Origin: Chitinophagales bacterium
Lineage (GTDB): Bacteria > Bacteroidota > Bacteroidia > Chitinophagales > Saprospiraceae
Assembly: GCA_017303875.1 (NCBI GenBank)
Contig: JAFLBP010000032.1
Coordinates: 1 to 64,000 of the forward strand
Length of the DNA: 64,000 bases
Direction of reading: 5' to 3'
Positions 44,193-51,956 of this stretch are shown one piece after another. Position 1 is the stretch's first letter; each line of letters begins with the position of its first letter. Position numbers and translations under genes: made by a program. The notes beneath the pieces were generated by a model. That model was not told where the DNA came from and did no database searches. It saw nothing but the letters and a program-made list of their open reading frames with translations.

Positions 44193-45449
44193 ATGAAAAT
44201 ACTCCAACTCTGTAAAAAATTCCCTTACCCCCTCAAAGACGGCGAAGCCATTGCCGTGACCTACCTCGCGCACGCGCTGGCCGATCTGGGCCACGAGGTG
44301 ACCCTGCTTTCGATGAATACCAGCAAACACTGGTTCGACCTGGAACATTTGCCCGCCGACTACAACCACTACCAGGCCATTCACACGGTTTTTGTAGACA
44401 ACCGCATTCGTCCGCTGCCCGCCCTGCTCAATCTGTTCGGCAGCAGCTCCTACCATATCGAGCGTTTCGACAACGCCGCTTTTGCCGAAAAACTCGCAGA
44501 ACTGCTTCAAAAGGAACATTTTGACGTGGTGCAACTCGAATCCGTTTACCTCGCGCCCTATATTCCGGTTATTCGCCGACACAGCCAGGCCCGCGTCGCC
44601 CTGCGCTCCCACAACGTGGAATATGAAATCTGGGAACGCGTCGCCCAAACCGGTTCGTCCTTCCAACGCTGGTACCTCGGCAAAATCACCCCGCGCCTGC
44701 GCGCCTACGAGCTGGCGCGCCTGAACGATTACGATTTCGTGAGCGCCATCACCACCCGCGACTTAGAGCAGTACCGCAAACTCGGTCTGCGCAAACCCGC
44801 CGGCGTAACCCCCATCGGACTCGACACCCGAAAATACCAACCCGATTTCCGCAGCTACAAACGCCCGCTCAGCCTCTCGTTTATCGGCTCCCTAGACTGG
44901 ATACCCAACCAGGAGGGCCTGCGCTGGTTCCTCGACCAGGTCTGGACGCCCCTGCTCGCGCCCGCTTTCCCCGAACTGAAATTCCACATCGCCGGGCGCA
45001 CCGCACCCGCCTGGCTGCGTAACCTCAGCGTGGAGCGCGTGGTGTTTCACGGCGAAGTGCCCGACTCGGCCGCCTTCCTCAACCAGCATTCCATCATGGT
45101 GACGCCCCTGCTCGCCGGTGGCGGTATGCGGGCCAAAATCCTGGAAGCCATGGCCTTAGGTAAAGTGACCATCTCCACGAGCATCGGATTAGAAGGCATC
45201 AGCGCCACGCACGGACGCGAGTGCTTTGTAGCCGATACGCCCGAGCAATTTCTGGATGCCGTCCGTCAGGCGACCGACAAACGCGCGGCACTCGAACAAA
45301 TGGGCCACAACGCCCTCGCTTTTTGTCAGGAACACTTCGACCACCACGCCGTGGCCGGGCGACTGGCAGATGCGTATGGAGAACTGCAAAATATTTCGAA
45401 TGCAGCATATGGAAAGAATGCGGAATGCGGAGTGCGGAGTGCGGAATGA
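44193..45449 (+). CDS. Glycosyltransferase, GT4-like (GT-B fold)
   Basis: 418 residues. The N-terminal Rossmann part starts MKILQLCKKFPYPLKDGEAI, followed by HEVTLLSMNTSKHW and FDVVQLESVYLAPYIP. The C-terminal part has LSFIGSLDWIPNQEGLRWF, LKFHIAGRT and the donor-binding TPLLAGGGMRAKILEAMALG (the EAMA region), typical of GT1/GT4-type enzymes of surface polysaccharide assembly. Donor and acceptor are unknown. The last eleven residues (KNAECGVRSAE) and the stop are encoded by CGGAATG-type heptamers, so the native C-terminus was probably around AAYG or earlier. Confidence 0.88.
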   Translation: MKILQLCKKFPYPLKDGEAIAVTYLAHALADLGHEVTLLSMNTSKHWFDLEHLPADYNHYQAIHTVFVDNRIRPLPALLNLFGSSSYHIERFDNAAFAEKLAELLQKEHFDVVQLESVYLAPYIPVIRRHSQARVALRSHNVEYEIWERVAQTGSSFQRWYLGKITPRLRAYELARLNDYDFVSAITTRDLEQYRKLGLRKPAGVTPIGLDTRKYQPDFRSYKRPLSLSFIGSLDWIPNQEGLRWFLDQVWTPLLAPAFPELKFHIAGRTAPAWLRNLSVERVVFHGEVPDSAAFLNQHSIMVTPLLAGGGMRAKILEAMALGKVTISTSIGLEGISATHGRECFVADTPEQFLDAVRQATDKRAALEQMGHNALAFCQEHFDHHAVAGRLADAYGELQNISNAAYGKNAECGVRSAE

Positions 45450-45486
45450 GTTTAAATGCGGAGTGCGGAATGCGGAGTGCGGAATG
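45417..45486. repeat. CGGAATG-type heptamer array
   Basis: Successive units GCGGAAT/GCGGAGT from within the last codons of the glycosyltransferase gene, interrupted by TTTAAA and resuming to 45486. Same orientation as 46411-46511 and opposite to 45644-45701. Confidence 0.92.
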
Positions 45487-45566
45487 AATTTGGAATTTTG
45501 CTTCGCAAAATATTTGAGGGTCTAAAGATTTCTGTATAAACCGGGAGGGTCTAAAATTTTTTGAGG

Positions 45567-45640
45567 GTCTAAAAATTTTTGTGTAAACTGGTTTTCACTG
45601 GAGATCGATTTGGCAACGCTTTTCAAAGGTAGTTAAAAAG
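45567..45640. repeat. 74-75 bp dispersed repeat, copy 2
   Basis: Near-perfect reverse complement of 48-122. Preceded by GGGTCTAAAA-type short repeats and followed directly by inverted CGGAATG-type heptamers. Confidence 0.9.
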
Positions 45641-45643
45641 AGC

Positions 45644-45701
45644 ATTCATTCCGCATTCTGCATTTGAATTCATTCCGCATTCCGCATTCCGCACTCCGCA
45701 T
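45644..45701. repeat. CATTCCG-type heptamer array (inverted orientation)
   Basis: Units CATTCCG/CATTCTG/CACTCCG interrupted by TTTGAATT, ending 31 bases before the sirtuin start. Complementary to the array at 45417-45486, so the two can pair across the 74-bp repeat. Confidence 0.9.
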
Positions 45702-45731
45702 TTGAATTCACTCCCCACTCGAACACGTATT

Positions 45732-46409
45732 ATGCAAAAACTCATCGTCCTCACCGGCGCCGGCATTTCCGCAGAAAGCGGCATCAAAACCTTCCGCGAC
45801 GCCGATGGCTTGTGGGAAAACCACCGCATTGAAGACGTCGCCACGCCCGAAGGCTGGCACGCCGATCCGGAACTCGTGTTGCGCTTCTACAACCAGCGCC
45901 GCGCGCAACTCTTTGAGGTACAGCCCAATGCGGGCCATCGCGCCCTCGTAGACTTGGAGCAGCGCTACGACGTACACATCATCACTCAAAACGTAGACGA
46001 CCTGCACGAACGCGCCGGCAGCAGCAAGGTACTGCACCTGCACGGCGAACTCCGCAAGGTGCGCTCCACCCGCTACCCCGAACTCGTGTACCCCTGGGAC
46101 GGCGACCTCCACCTCGGCGATACCTGCAAACGCGGGGCACAACTGCGCCCGCACATCGTGTGGTTCGGCGAGGCCGTGCCCATGCTCGAAGCCGCAGCTG
46201 ATCTGGCCTCCGAAGCCGATATCTTTATGGTGGTGGGCACTTCCCTTCAAGTCTACCCCGCAGCCGGGCTTATGGCCTACGCCCCGCGCCATATCCCCGT
46301 GTACTACATCGACCCCAGACCCCAGGTCAATTACGAACTCCAGCGCATGCCCAATTTGCACATCATCGCTGAACCGGCGAGTACGGGGGTTGGGATGGCG
46401 GGACTTTAA
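45732..46409 (+). CDS. cobB: Sir2-family NAD-dependent protein deacylase
   Basis: 225 residues from the ATG at 45732; the ten upstream in-frame residues derive from repeat-flanking sequence. Sirtuin motifs are LTGAGISAESGIKTFRDADG (NAD binding), TQNVDDLH, the catalytic His in LHLHGEL, VWFGEAVP and VGTSLQVYPAAGL. It removes acyl groups from lysines using NAD. The small zinc domain lacks the usual four cysteines: only one Cys (GDTCKRG) lies between HGEL and VWFGE, so this is a zinc-less bacterial member. Repeats bracket the gene on both sides. Confidence 0.9.
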   Translation: MQKLIVLTGAGISAESGIKTFRDADGLWENHRIEDVATPEGWHADPELVLRFYNQRRAQLFEVQPNAGHRALVDLEQRYDVHIITQNVDDLHERAGSSKVLHLHGELRKVRSTRYPELVYPWDGDLHLGDTCKRGAQLRPHIVWFGEAVPMLEAAADLASEADIFMVVGTSLQVYPAAGLMAYAPRHIPVYYIDPRPQVNYELQRMPNLHIIAEPASTGVGMAGL

Positions 46410-46410
46410 G

Positions 46411-46511
46411 AATGCGGAATGCGGAGTGGGGAGTGCGGAGTGGGGAATGCGGAGTGCGGAGTGCGGAATCTCCCTTCCGCGCAGGGAGGGCCGGGGAGGG
46501 TTGCGGAATAA
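46411..46511. repeat. CGGAATG/CGGAGTG heptamer array with CTCCCT-AGGGAG core
   Basis: Begins two bases after the sirtuin stop. About eight heptamers (46413-46468) are followed by CTCCCTTCC...AGGGAGGGCCGGGG and GGGTTGCGGAATAATG, closely matching 30960-31008 inside the anti-sigma-like gene. From 46512 to 46680 I see nothing recognisable. Confidence 0.9.
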
Positions 46512-46680
46512 TGGACCTGGATTTTAATGCATGAAATTTACCCTGTTCTGAAAGCGGGTGTTTGTCCTTGTGTGCGGATTGGGAGCGCCGCACTTTTGTC
46601 TTGCGAATTGGCCAAGATCGCCTGGCGCGCAAGTGATCCGTTCAATCGCTATTCCTTCAACAGTTTTAAATGTTCCCATC

Positions 46681-48744
46681 ATGCAGAAAAATTTATTTAC
46701 CCTATGCGGTTTAACGGCTACCGCGCTCTTGTTGCTTTTTGCCTGTAAACGCGAGCTTTTACCTGACCCCGAAGCGCCTGTTGCGCCGCCGGACAAAGTA
46801 CATCAGATTATTCGAGGAGAAGGCAGTACTTCGCCGCGCAGCGACGAACAAACCGCCCCAAAACCCATGCTGATCGGCGCAAAACGCGCCAACCCGTTTA
46901 AACGTTCGGTGATGACCCAAGCCTGGAATGCTTTGTACGAACCCGATGTTGCTGCCCTGCCGGTAACCGATCTTTACGTGCGTTTTAAACCGGTCAACCT
47001 TGATGAGTTGCGCCTGCTGGAAAAAGCCGGACTGGAACTTTTTTCTTTTCCGCTTGACCACGAGATTGTTTCCGAAGGCAATTATTACCACGATCCCGCC
47101 ATCCCGGAAGATCAGATCACCTGGCAGTATGCCGTCGTCAAACCCGGTTTTCAATTTCCGGCGGTGCAATATGAAGTGCTGGAAGAGATTATCAATGCAC
47201 CGTTTAAATCGGCACTGACCCGCAAGGCCTTTGAAATTGCCGGTGTTAATTACCTGAGCAGCAGCAATCGCGATGGCGAGTGTACGCCTCAATGCCTGAA
47301 TTATCCGGAATGCTTGGAGCAAATTGAAGTGGGTTGTGGCGGCGAAATGCCAACGGGCGAGGACGGCGACACGCAATTTCAAACCCCGGCCTGCGGCCCC
47401 GACAGTCCCGACTGGCCACAATGCCTCATGGAAGTGGAGCCTTATACGCCATTGCTCAATAATTGCGGATGCCCGAGTTCCAACAGCCGTCAGCCCGCCG
47501 GTTGCATCAAAGTGGTGGATACCCAGTTGCCGGCAAACTCTAATCTGCCGGGCGGACAAGCGGTACACCTCGATGGGGTAAAACAGGCTAAAGTGGTTTG
47601 GTGGAATGGCTGGTTTGGGGTGTGGACTGCCGAGACCGACGATAATGGTTGCTGGGTGATTCCGAATGAAGACTACGGCAATGGCTGGATGTGGGTGCGC
47701 TTTAAAAATGACCGCGCTACAGTGCGCGGCTTCCGCAGCAACCCGCTCGAATACGCCTTTGCTGTAACGGATAAAGTAGGTAAAATCGGTGGCCCTGCAT
47801 TCAACAATATTGAAGTGGTATACAATGCCGGCAATACGCCGGGCAGCGATGCGTGGATGTATTGGACGGCAGCCACGGCCAGCAATGCGCTGTGGGATTA
47901 CCACCAATTTGCGGCAGCCGACAACATCACGCCACCGCAGCAAGGGATAGATATTTTACTGACCCCCTTTGGCGGTGGTTGTGCGGCGCCCATGCTTGAT
48001 AAATCCGGTATGGCCTGGCAATTGTATGGCAATGCGCAGGTATTTATCGGTGCAATTGCCAAAATACCGGGCGTGGGTGTTATCTTGAGTCCGATATTAA
48101 ATGGACTGGCGCTTTTTGCCGCCACCTATGCCCCGGATGTCATTTTGAACCTTGGCGACTGGGGGCAGCGCTCGGATCGTATCAAGGAAGTCTGCTACCA
48201 CGAATTTGGACACGCCGCACACTTTGCGGCCTTACAGGACAATGAGTACTGGAAAGCCAATGTTTGGTACATTGTGGGCAACTGGATTGCGAAAAACAAC
48301 TCGCCCTACGGCACCCGCGGTACCCCGGGCTTCCAGCGCTGCGCCATCATTGAGATGTGGGGCGAGCATATCGGCCCGGTATATGCGGATCGGAAGTATG
48401 GGGTGCGGCATAGTTTGGGGGGTGGGAGTCAGCAACAAATAAACAATGCAAGATGGTTATATCAACTTGAACGCTTTACCCCTGATATTCTTGGAAACTC
48501 GGAACTTGACGCATACATCCCCAATGGACTATTTTTAGACCTACAAGACAACAATAACCTAAATCCGCCAAATGTAACAGATCCAGTTTTTGATGTCATG
48601 TCAAATCTTAGCCAACAACAGTGTTTCCACTCCATCAGTCACGGACAGCCAGAACTGATGAGTTTAGTTAAAAATAAACTCATATTTGAAGCAGGCCAGA
48701 ATGGCACAACCGTATCTGATATTTTTGCTCAATACGGTTATTAA
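46681..48744 (+). CDS. Lipoprotein with HExxH metallopeptidase-like motif
   Basis: 687 residues from the ATG at 46681, chosen because it opens on a lipoprotein signal (MQKNLFTLCGLTATALLLLFAC, lipobox Cys22). The mature part begins with a Pro-rich stretch. A cysteine-rich segment follows (CTPQCLNYPECLEQIEVGCGG, then CGPDSPDWPQC and NCGCPSS), then an Ig-like or carboxypeptidase-regulatory-like part (VWTAETDDNGCWVIPN). A zinc-peptidase signature HEFGH lies in VCYHEFGHAAHFAAL, with E (EMWGEH) further on as a possible third ligand. It is probably a surface or periplasmic metallopeptidase; the family is not recognised. The DNA turns clearly more A+T-rich from about 48430 to the end. Confidence 0.75.
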   Translation: MQKNLFTLCGLTATALLLLFACKRELLPDPEAPVAPPDKVHQIIRGEGSTSPRSDEQTAPKPMLIGAKRANPFKRSVMTQAWNALYEPDVAALPVTDLYVRFKPVNLDELRLLEKAGLELFSFPLDHEIVSEGNYYHDPAIPEDQITWQYAVVKPGFQFPAVQYEVLEEIINAPFKSALTRKAFEIAGVNYLSSSNRDGECTPQCLNYPECLEQIEVGCGGEMPTGEDGDTQFQTPACGPDSPDWPQCLMEVEPYTPLLNNCGCPSSNSRQPAGCIKVVDTQLPANSNLPGGQAVHLDGVKQAKVVWWNGWFGVWTAETDDNGCWVIPNEDYGNGWMWVRFKNDRATVRGFRSNPLEYAFAVTDKVGKIGGPAFNNIEVVYNAGNTPGSDAWMYWTAATASNALWDYHQFAAADNITPPQQGIDILLTPFGGGCAAPMLDKSGMAWQLYGNAQVFIGAIAKIPGVGVILSPILNGLALFAATYAPDVILNLGDWGQRSDRIKEVCYHEFGHAAHFAALQDNEYWKANVWYIVGNWIAKNNSPYGTRGTPGFQRCAIIEMWGEHIGPVYADRKYGVRHSLGGGSQQQINNARWLYQLERFTPDILGNSELDAYIPNGLFLDLQDNNNLNPPNVTDPVFDVMSNLSQQQCFHSISHGQPELMSLVKNKLIFEAGQNGTTVSDIFAQYGY

Positions 48745-48745
48745 A

Positions 48746-48822
48746 AAACTAAGGGCTGCCTTGTATTACACTTGACAGAATTCTATTCGAATAAAGAAGT
48801 GTAGCTACAAGGCAGCTCTACA
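48746..48822. terminator. Long hairpin between the two lipoprotein genes
   Basis: AGGGCTGCCTTGTA...TACACTT (from 48752) pairs with AAGTGTA...TACAAGGCAGCTCT (to about 48821), giving a stem of about 20 pairs with a bulge and a loop around GAATTCTATTCG. No T-run follows directly. Confidence 0.65.
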
Positions 48823-48833
48823 AAATTTCTTCA

Positions 48834-49505
48834 ATGAAACTTCAACTTCAATTCTTCGCGCTCGCGCTTTTTTCCCTGCTCTTCACGCACTGCCAGTGCA
48901 CGCCAGAACCCAATTGCGTGGAGTTTCCGGGCGGGAAAAAGTATGAATGCGCTGCCATGCTTGATTTTTCTCCTCGTTCCGACACTTTCCGCATTGGCGA
49001 CACCATAAAAGTTACAATTAACTTGCCCGCTGTGGCTGTGGATATTGCTAGCGGTGATACCCTGGCCGTAGGCAAACTAAATTTAACAGAACTTTACTCC
49101 TCTGCTGCGGGCTTATATATGGATCAAATGGGTAAGGCTGCCTATTATGTCGCTGACAACTTCTTTGACTATGATGTGAAAGAAGGAACTTTCAGGATTG
49201 CCGGAAGCGGAGCAGCAGCCATCGGAACGTTTAAAATGCAAGTAATGCCCGACCAATCACAAAGATTCTCTGTGTTTATCATTCCGCGTAAGACCGGACT
49301 GTTTAGTATAGGATACTTCGGCGCATTCACCGTCTCCACCGGCCTTTTCGACGACTACTGCTACTCCGAAACGCAGGTATATTTCCAACTTCCCGATGAT
49401 CGCGACAGCGGCAACTACCATCTGGCCCGACCTTATCAGTCCTTACTGGGTGCGTATGATGTTTACAAACGAAGCGGCACATTTACGTTTCAGGTGCAGG
49501 AGTAA
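48834..49505 (+). CDS. Lipoprotein of unknown function
   Basis: 223 residues. The signal segment MKLQLQFFALALFSLLFTHCQC has a possible lipobox at LFTHC. The mature protein has DTFRIGDTIKVTINLP, a cupredoxin/Ig-like strand pattern, then FSVFIIPRKTGLFSIGYFG and a C-terminal FTFQVQE. Four cysteines lie near the N-terminus (CQCTPEPNC, YEC). I do not recognise the family. A strong terminator follows. Confidence 0.7.
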   Translation: MKLQLQFFALALFSLLFTHCQCTPEPNCVEFPGGKKYECAAMLDFSPRSDTFRIGDTIKVTINLPAVAVDIASGDTLAVGKLNLTELYSSAAGLYMDQMGKAAYYVADNFFDYDVKEGTFRIAGSGAAAIGTFKMQVMPDQSQRFSVFIIPRKTGLFSIGYFGAFTVSTGLFDDYCYSETQVYFQLPDDRDSGNYHLARPYQSLLGAYDVYKRSGTFTFQVQE

Positions 49506-49528
49506 AAAGGACGTAGCGCCCGAAATAG

Positions 49529-49576
49529 CACCGCGCCCTAAATCCCCTTTTTTACAGCTGGGCTTAGGGCGCGGTG
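49529..49576. terminator. Terminator between convergent genes
   Basis: CACCGCGCCCTAA (49529-49541) pairs perfectly with TTAGGGCGCGGTG (49564-49576). The loop holds a T-run (CCCCTTTTTTAC). It lies between the lipoprotein gene and the convergent TIR-like/SDR gene. Confidence 0.75.
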
Positions 49577-49592
49577 ATATCCAGTGCAATGA

Positions 49593-51923
49593 TTATACCT
49601 CCCTTCCAGACCTGTTCACGATGGTTGCGGAAGCCTGCTGCGTAGAAAACATCCAGATGTCCTGAATATTTACGTGGGGAGGCCGTGTAGCAATAAAGTA
49701 AATGCTTTCGGCCACGTCGGAGGCGCGTAAAGGCTGGAAATCTTCGTAAATTTTAGCGCGCTGGGCATCTCCGTCGAATCGGGTAATGGCAAATTCCGTT
49801 TCTTCGACATGACCAGGACTAACCTGGCTCACCCGGATATTATGGGCATGCAGGTCGATGCGCATGGAACGGGTAAGGGCTTCCACCGCAAACTTGGTTG
49901 CACAATATACATTGCCGTTGGCGTACACTTCTTTGCCGGCACTGGAGCTGATATTGATGATATGGCCGCGTTTGCGCGCCACCATACCCGGCGCAATGGC
50001 GCGGGTCATGTACAACAAACCCTTGATATTGGTATCGATCATCGTTTCCCAATGCTGCAAATCCCCTTCGTGTATAGGCGCCAGGCCCTTGGCCAAACCG
50101 GCATTATTCAGCAGTATATCAATATTTTTCCAGTTTTCGGGCAAATGATCCAACACATGTGCTACGCCCTGCTGATCGCGTACATCCAAAGGCAAAACTA
50201 AGGCTTCTGCCCGAAAACGATCTTCGAGCTGCGTTTTGAGTCCGCTCAATTTCTCCACCCTGCGACCGGCCAGAATAACCCGATGGCCGTTGCGGGCAAA
50301 CAACTCGGCCGATGCCCGGCCAATACCTGAACTTGCGCCCGTAATCAGGATGGTCAGCACTTCGCGGGCCGGCTCCTCCGGCCAAACCGCTGCGGGTGTT
50401 TCCGGAACCGGCGCCGGTTCGGCCACTACTTCCGCTTCAGCAAGGGCCGGCGCTTCCGGCATTTGAGGCAATTCCGGCGCTGCTGCCGGTACAAAGAAAA
50501 ACAGGTCCAACTCGCGGGTACGCAATTCGGGATCAAGCGTTACCGCGTCGTGGTACTGCTGCATGGCCAGTTCGCTCGCTCCGTTCTGGCGGTTCAGTTT
50601 GGCCAGCAACAAGTAGGCCCTGGCTTCTTTAGGGTTGCGCAGCAAGGCTTGTTGGAGGTAATGCTGCGCCGTTTGGCTGTACTCAGGCAGTTGTTCTGCA
50701 CAAACTGCTCCAAGTTTCATGTAGATACCACTGAACTCGGGGTCGAGTTCCATGACTTTATCCCAGCAATATTTGGCATACAGGTAATCGCCTTTGCTGT
50801 GGGCCATATCGCCCATCAATTCATAAGAGCGCGCTTCCTGTTCATTGTTATTTTCAGGTATTTCCTGAGTGACAGGCTCCGGCAGTTGCGGCGCCGGCAC
50901 ATCGGCTGTTTGTTGCAAATTCTGAATCGCTGTTTCCAGGCGGGCATCATCCGGATAAAGCTCCTGAATGGCCTGCAACAGCTCCAGGGCGCGATCCGGG
51001 TGGCCGTTTTCCGACCATACCTGCGCATCTGCAAGTGCTTGTCCTACAATGGCTTGCGTGTCTTCCTGTTCCGGTTCCGGCTCAGCCGCATGCAACAGGT
51101 GATCCATACTTTCAAAAGCCTTGTGCGGGTCAACGTTGAGGGCACTGCCAGACACTGTTTTGGGTACGATCAGGTTGGGCAGATCAAAGGTCAGTCCGCC
51201 GCGTTGAGGCGCCACAGCCTCCGTTTGCGGAGCAGGTTCAGGCACAACGGGCGTCTCTACAATTAGTTCAGGAGCGAGGGCAACGGGCTCGGGTTCCGGT
51301 TCCGGCAAAACCGGCGGTACTGCGATGGGTTGCGGTACAGGCGCCGATGCCTGAAAATGAAACGCTTCGTACAGGGCCCGGTAGCCTTCTGCCTGCAATT
51401 GTTCGGGGCTGATGTAGCCTTTTTCGCGGATATAGGTAATAAAATCAGCGATTTCATTGGCTGTTGTGCGCACCGCGTCCAATTCCTGTTCCAATTGTAC
51501 TTTTTCTGCGGCCGTGTGGTTTTCGTGAAAATGCTCGCCCACATCGAGGAGCATATTTTGCCAATGCGTCATATAGTGCAAGGCATGCACCATGCGATCG
51601 ATCTGTGTGGGTACGACGTGATAGCTTTGGCCGCCGTCGTCGCTCGCCAGTCCGTCGCAAAGCACCACCAACAAGGGTTGCGAGAGGTTTTGCAGGCAGG
51701 ACAGCAGGCCCGTCATGGTGTAACGGCTGCGCAAAAGGTTGTCGTTGAGGAACAGCAGCACCGGCAAAGCGGTAGTTTCGATATGCCGGGCGAAGGCCAG
51801 CACGCCCTGTTGGTCGCTGGCTTTCAGGCATTCGGCCACTATATTTCTGTTGGAAAGATCCTGTTGGATTCGATCAACAAGCGCTTGGTTATCAGGGGAA
51901 TAGGCAAGCAGAACACGTTGCAT
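49593..51923 (-). CDS. TIR-like / TPR / short-chain dehydrogenase fusion protein
   Basis: 776 residues, cytoplasmic. Residues 1 to about 125 resemble a TIR/SEFIR fold: VLLAYSPDNQALVDRIQQDL, then LPVLLFLNDNLLRSRYTM and PLLVVLCDG; the NADase glutamate after the RY segment is not seen. A predicted helical part (about 130-190) and a Pro/Glu-rich linker (about 195-250) follow. TPR-like repeats (about 300-490) include LADAQVWSENGHPDRALELLQAI and GDYLYAKYCWDKVMELDP. After a second Pro/Ala linker comes a complete classical SDR (about 521-765): TGASSGIG 528-535, NNAG, ISSSAG and catalytic Y673-CAT-K677. The TlpA-like gene lies 33 bp upstream on the same strand. I do not know a described protein with this architecture. 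Confidence 0.8.
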   Translation of the reverse strand: MQRVLLAYSPDNQALVDRIQQDLSNRNIVAECLKASDQQGVLAFARHIETTALPVLLFLNDNLLRSRYTMTGLLSCLQNLSQPLLVVLCDGLASDDGGQSYHVVPTQIDRMVHALHYMTHWQNMLLDVGEHFHENHTAAEKVQLEQELDAVRTTANEIADFITYIREKGYISPEQLQAEGYRALYEAFHFQASAPVPQPIAVPPVLPEPEPEPVALAPELIVETPVVPEPAPQTEAVAPQRGGLTFDLPNLIVPKTVSGSALNVDPHKAFESMDHLLHAAEPEPEQEDTQAIVGQALADAQVWSENGHPDRALELLQAIQELYPDDARLETAIQNLQQTADVPAPQLPEPVTQEIPENNNEQEARSYELMGDMAHSKGDYLYAKYCWDKVMELDPEFSGIYMKLGAVCAEQLPEYSQTAQHYLQQALLRNPKEARAYLLLAKLNRQNGASELAMQQYHDAVTLDPELRTRELDLFFFVPAAAPELPQMPEAPALAEAEVVAEPAPVPETPAAVWPEEPAREVLTILITGASSGIGRASAELFARNGHRVILAGRRVEKLSGLKTQLEDRFRAEALVLPLDVRDQQGVAHVLDHLPENWKNIDILLNNAGLAKGLAPIHEGDLQHWETMIDTNIKGLLYMTRAIAPGMVARKRGHIINISSSAGKEVYANGNVYCATKFAVEALTRSMRIDLHAHNIRVSQVSPGHVEETEFAITRFDGDAQRAKIYEDFQPLRASDVAESIYFIATRPPHVNIQDIWMFSTQQASATIVNRSGREV

Positions 51924-51956
51924 GGGAATAATGGATAAGGCTGTTTTCAGAAAAGA

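Larger units (their letters stand above)
45450..45731. other. 282 bp repeat-filled intergenic region
   Basis: Holds the rest of the heptamer array, three GGGTCTAAA(A) units (about 45516-45574), copy 2 of the 74-bp repeat (45567-45640) and the inverted heptamer array (45644-45701). No gene is supported. Confidence 0.8.

Noticed and set aside
45221..45525. Small open frames over the heptamer array
   Set aside because: Produced by stop-free repeat units and antisense or off-frame overlap with the glycosyltransferase gene.
46759..47943. 394-residue minus-strand open frame
   Set aside because: Antisense to the lipoprotein with a clear lipobox and HEFGH motif.
49593..51923. The TIR-like/SDR protein as an NAD-depleting antiphage protein
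   Set aside because: The catalytic glutamate expected in TIR NADases is not visible, no other defence genes are adjacent, and the SDR active site suggests a reductase.
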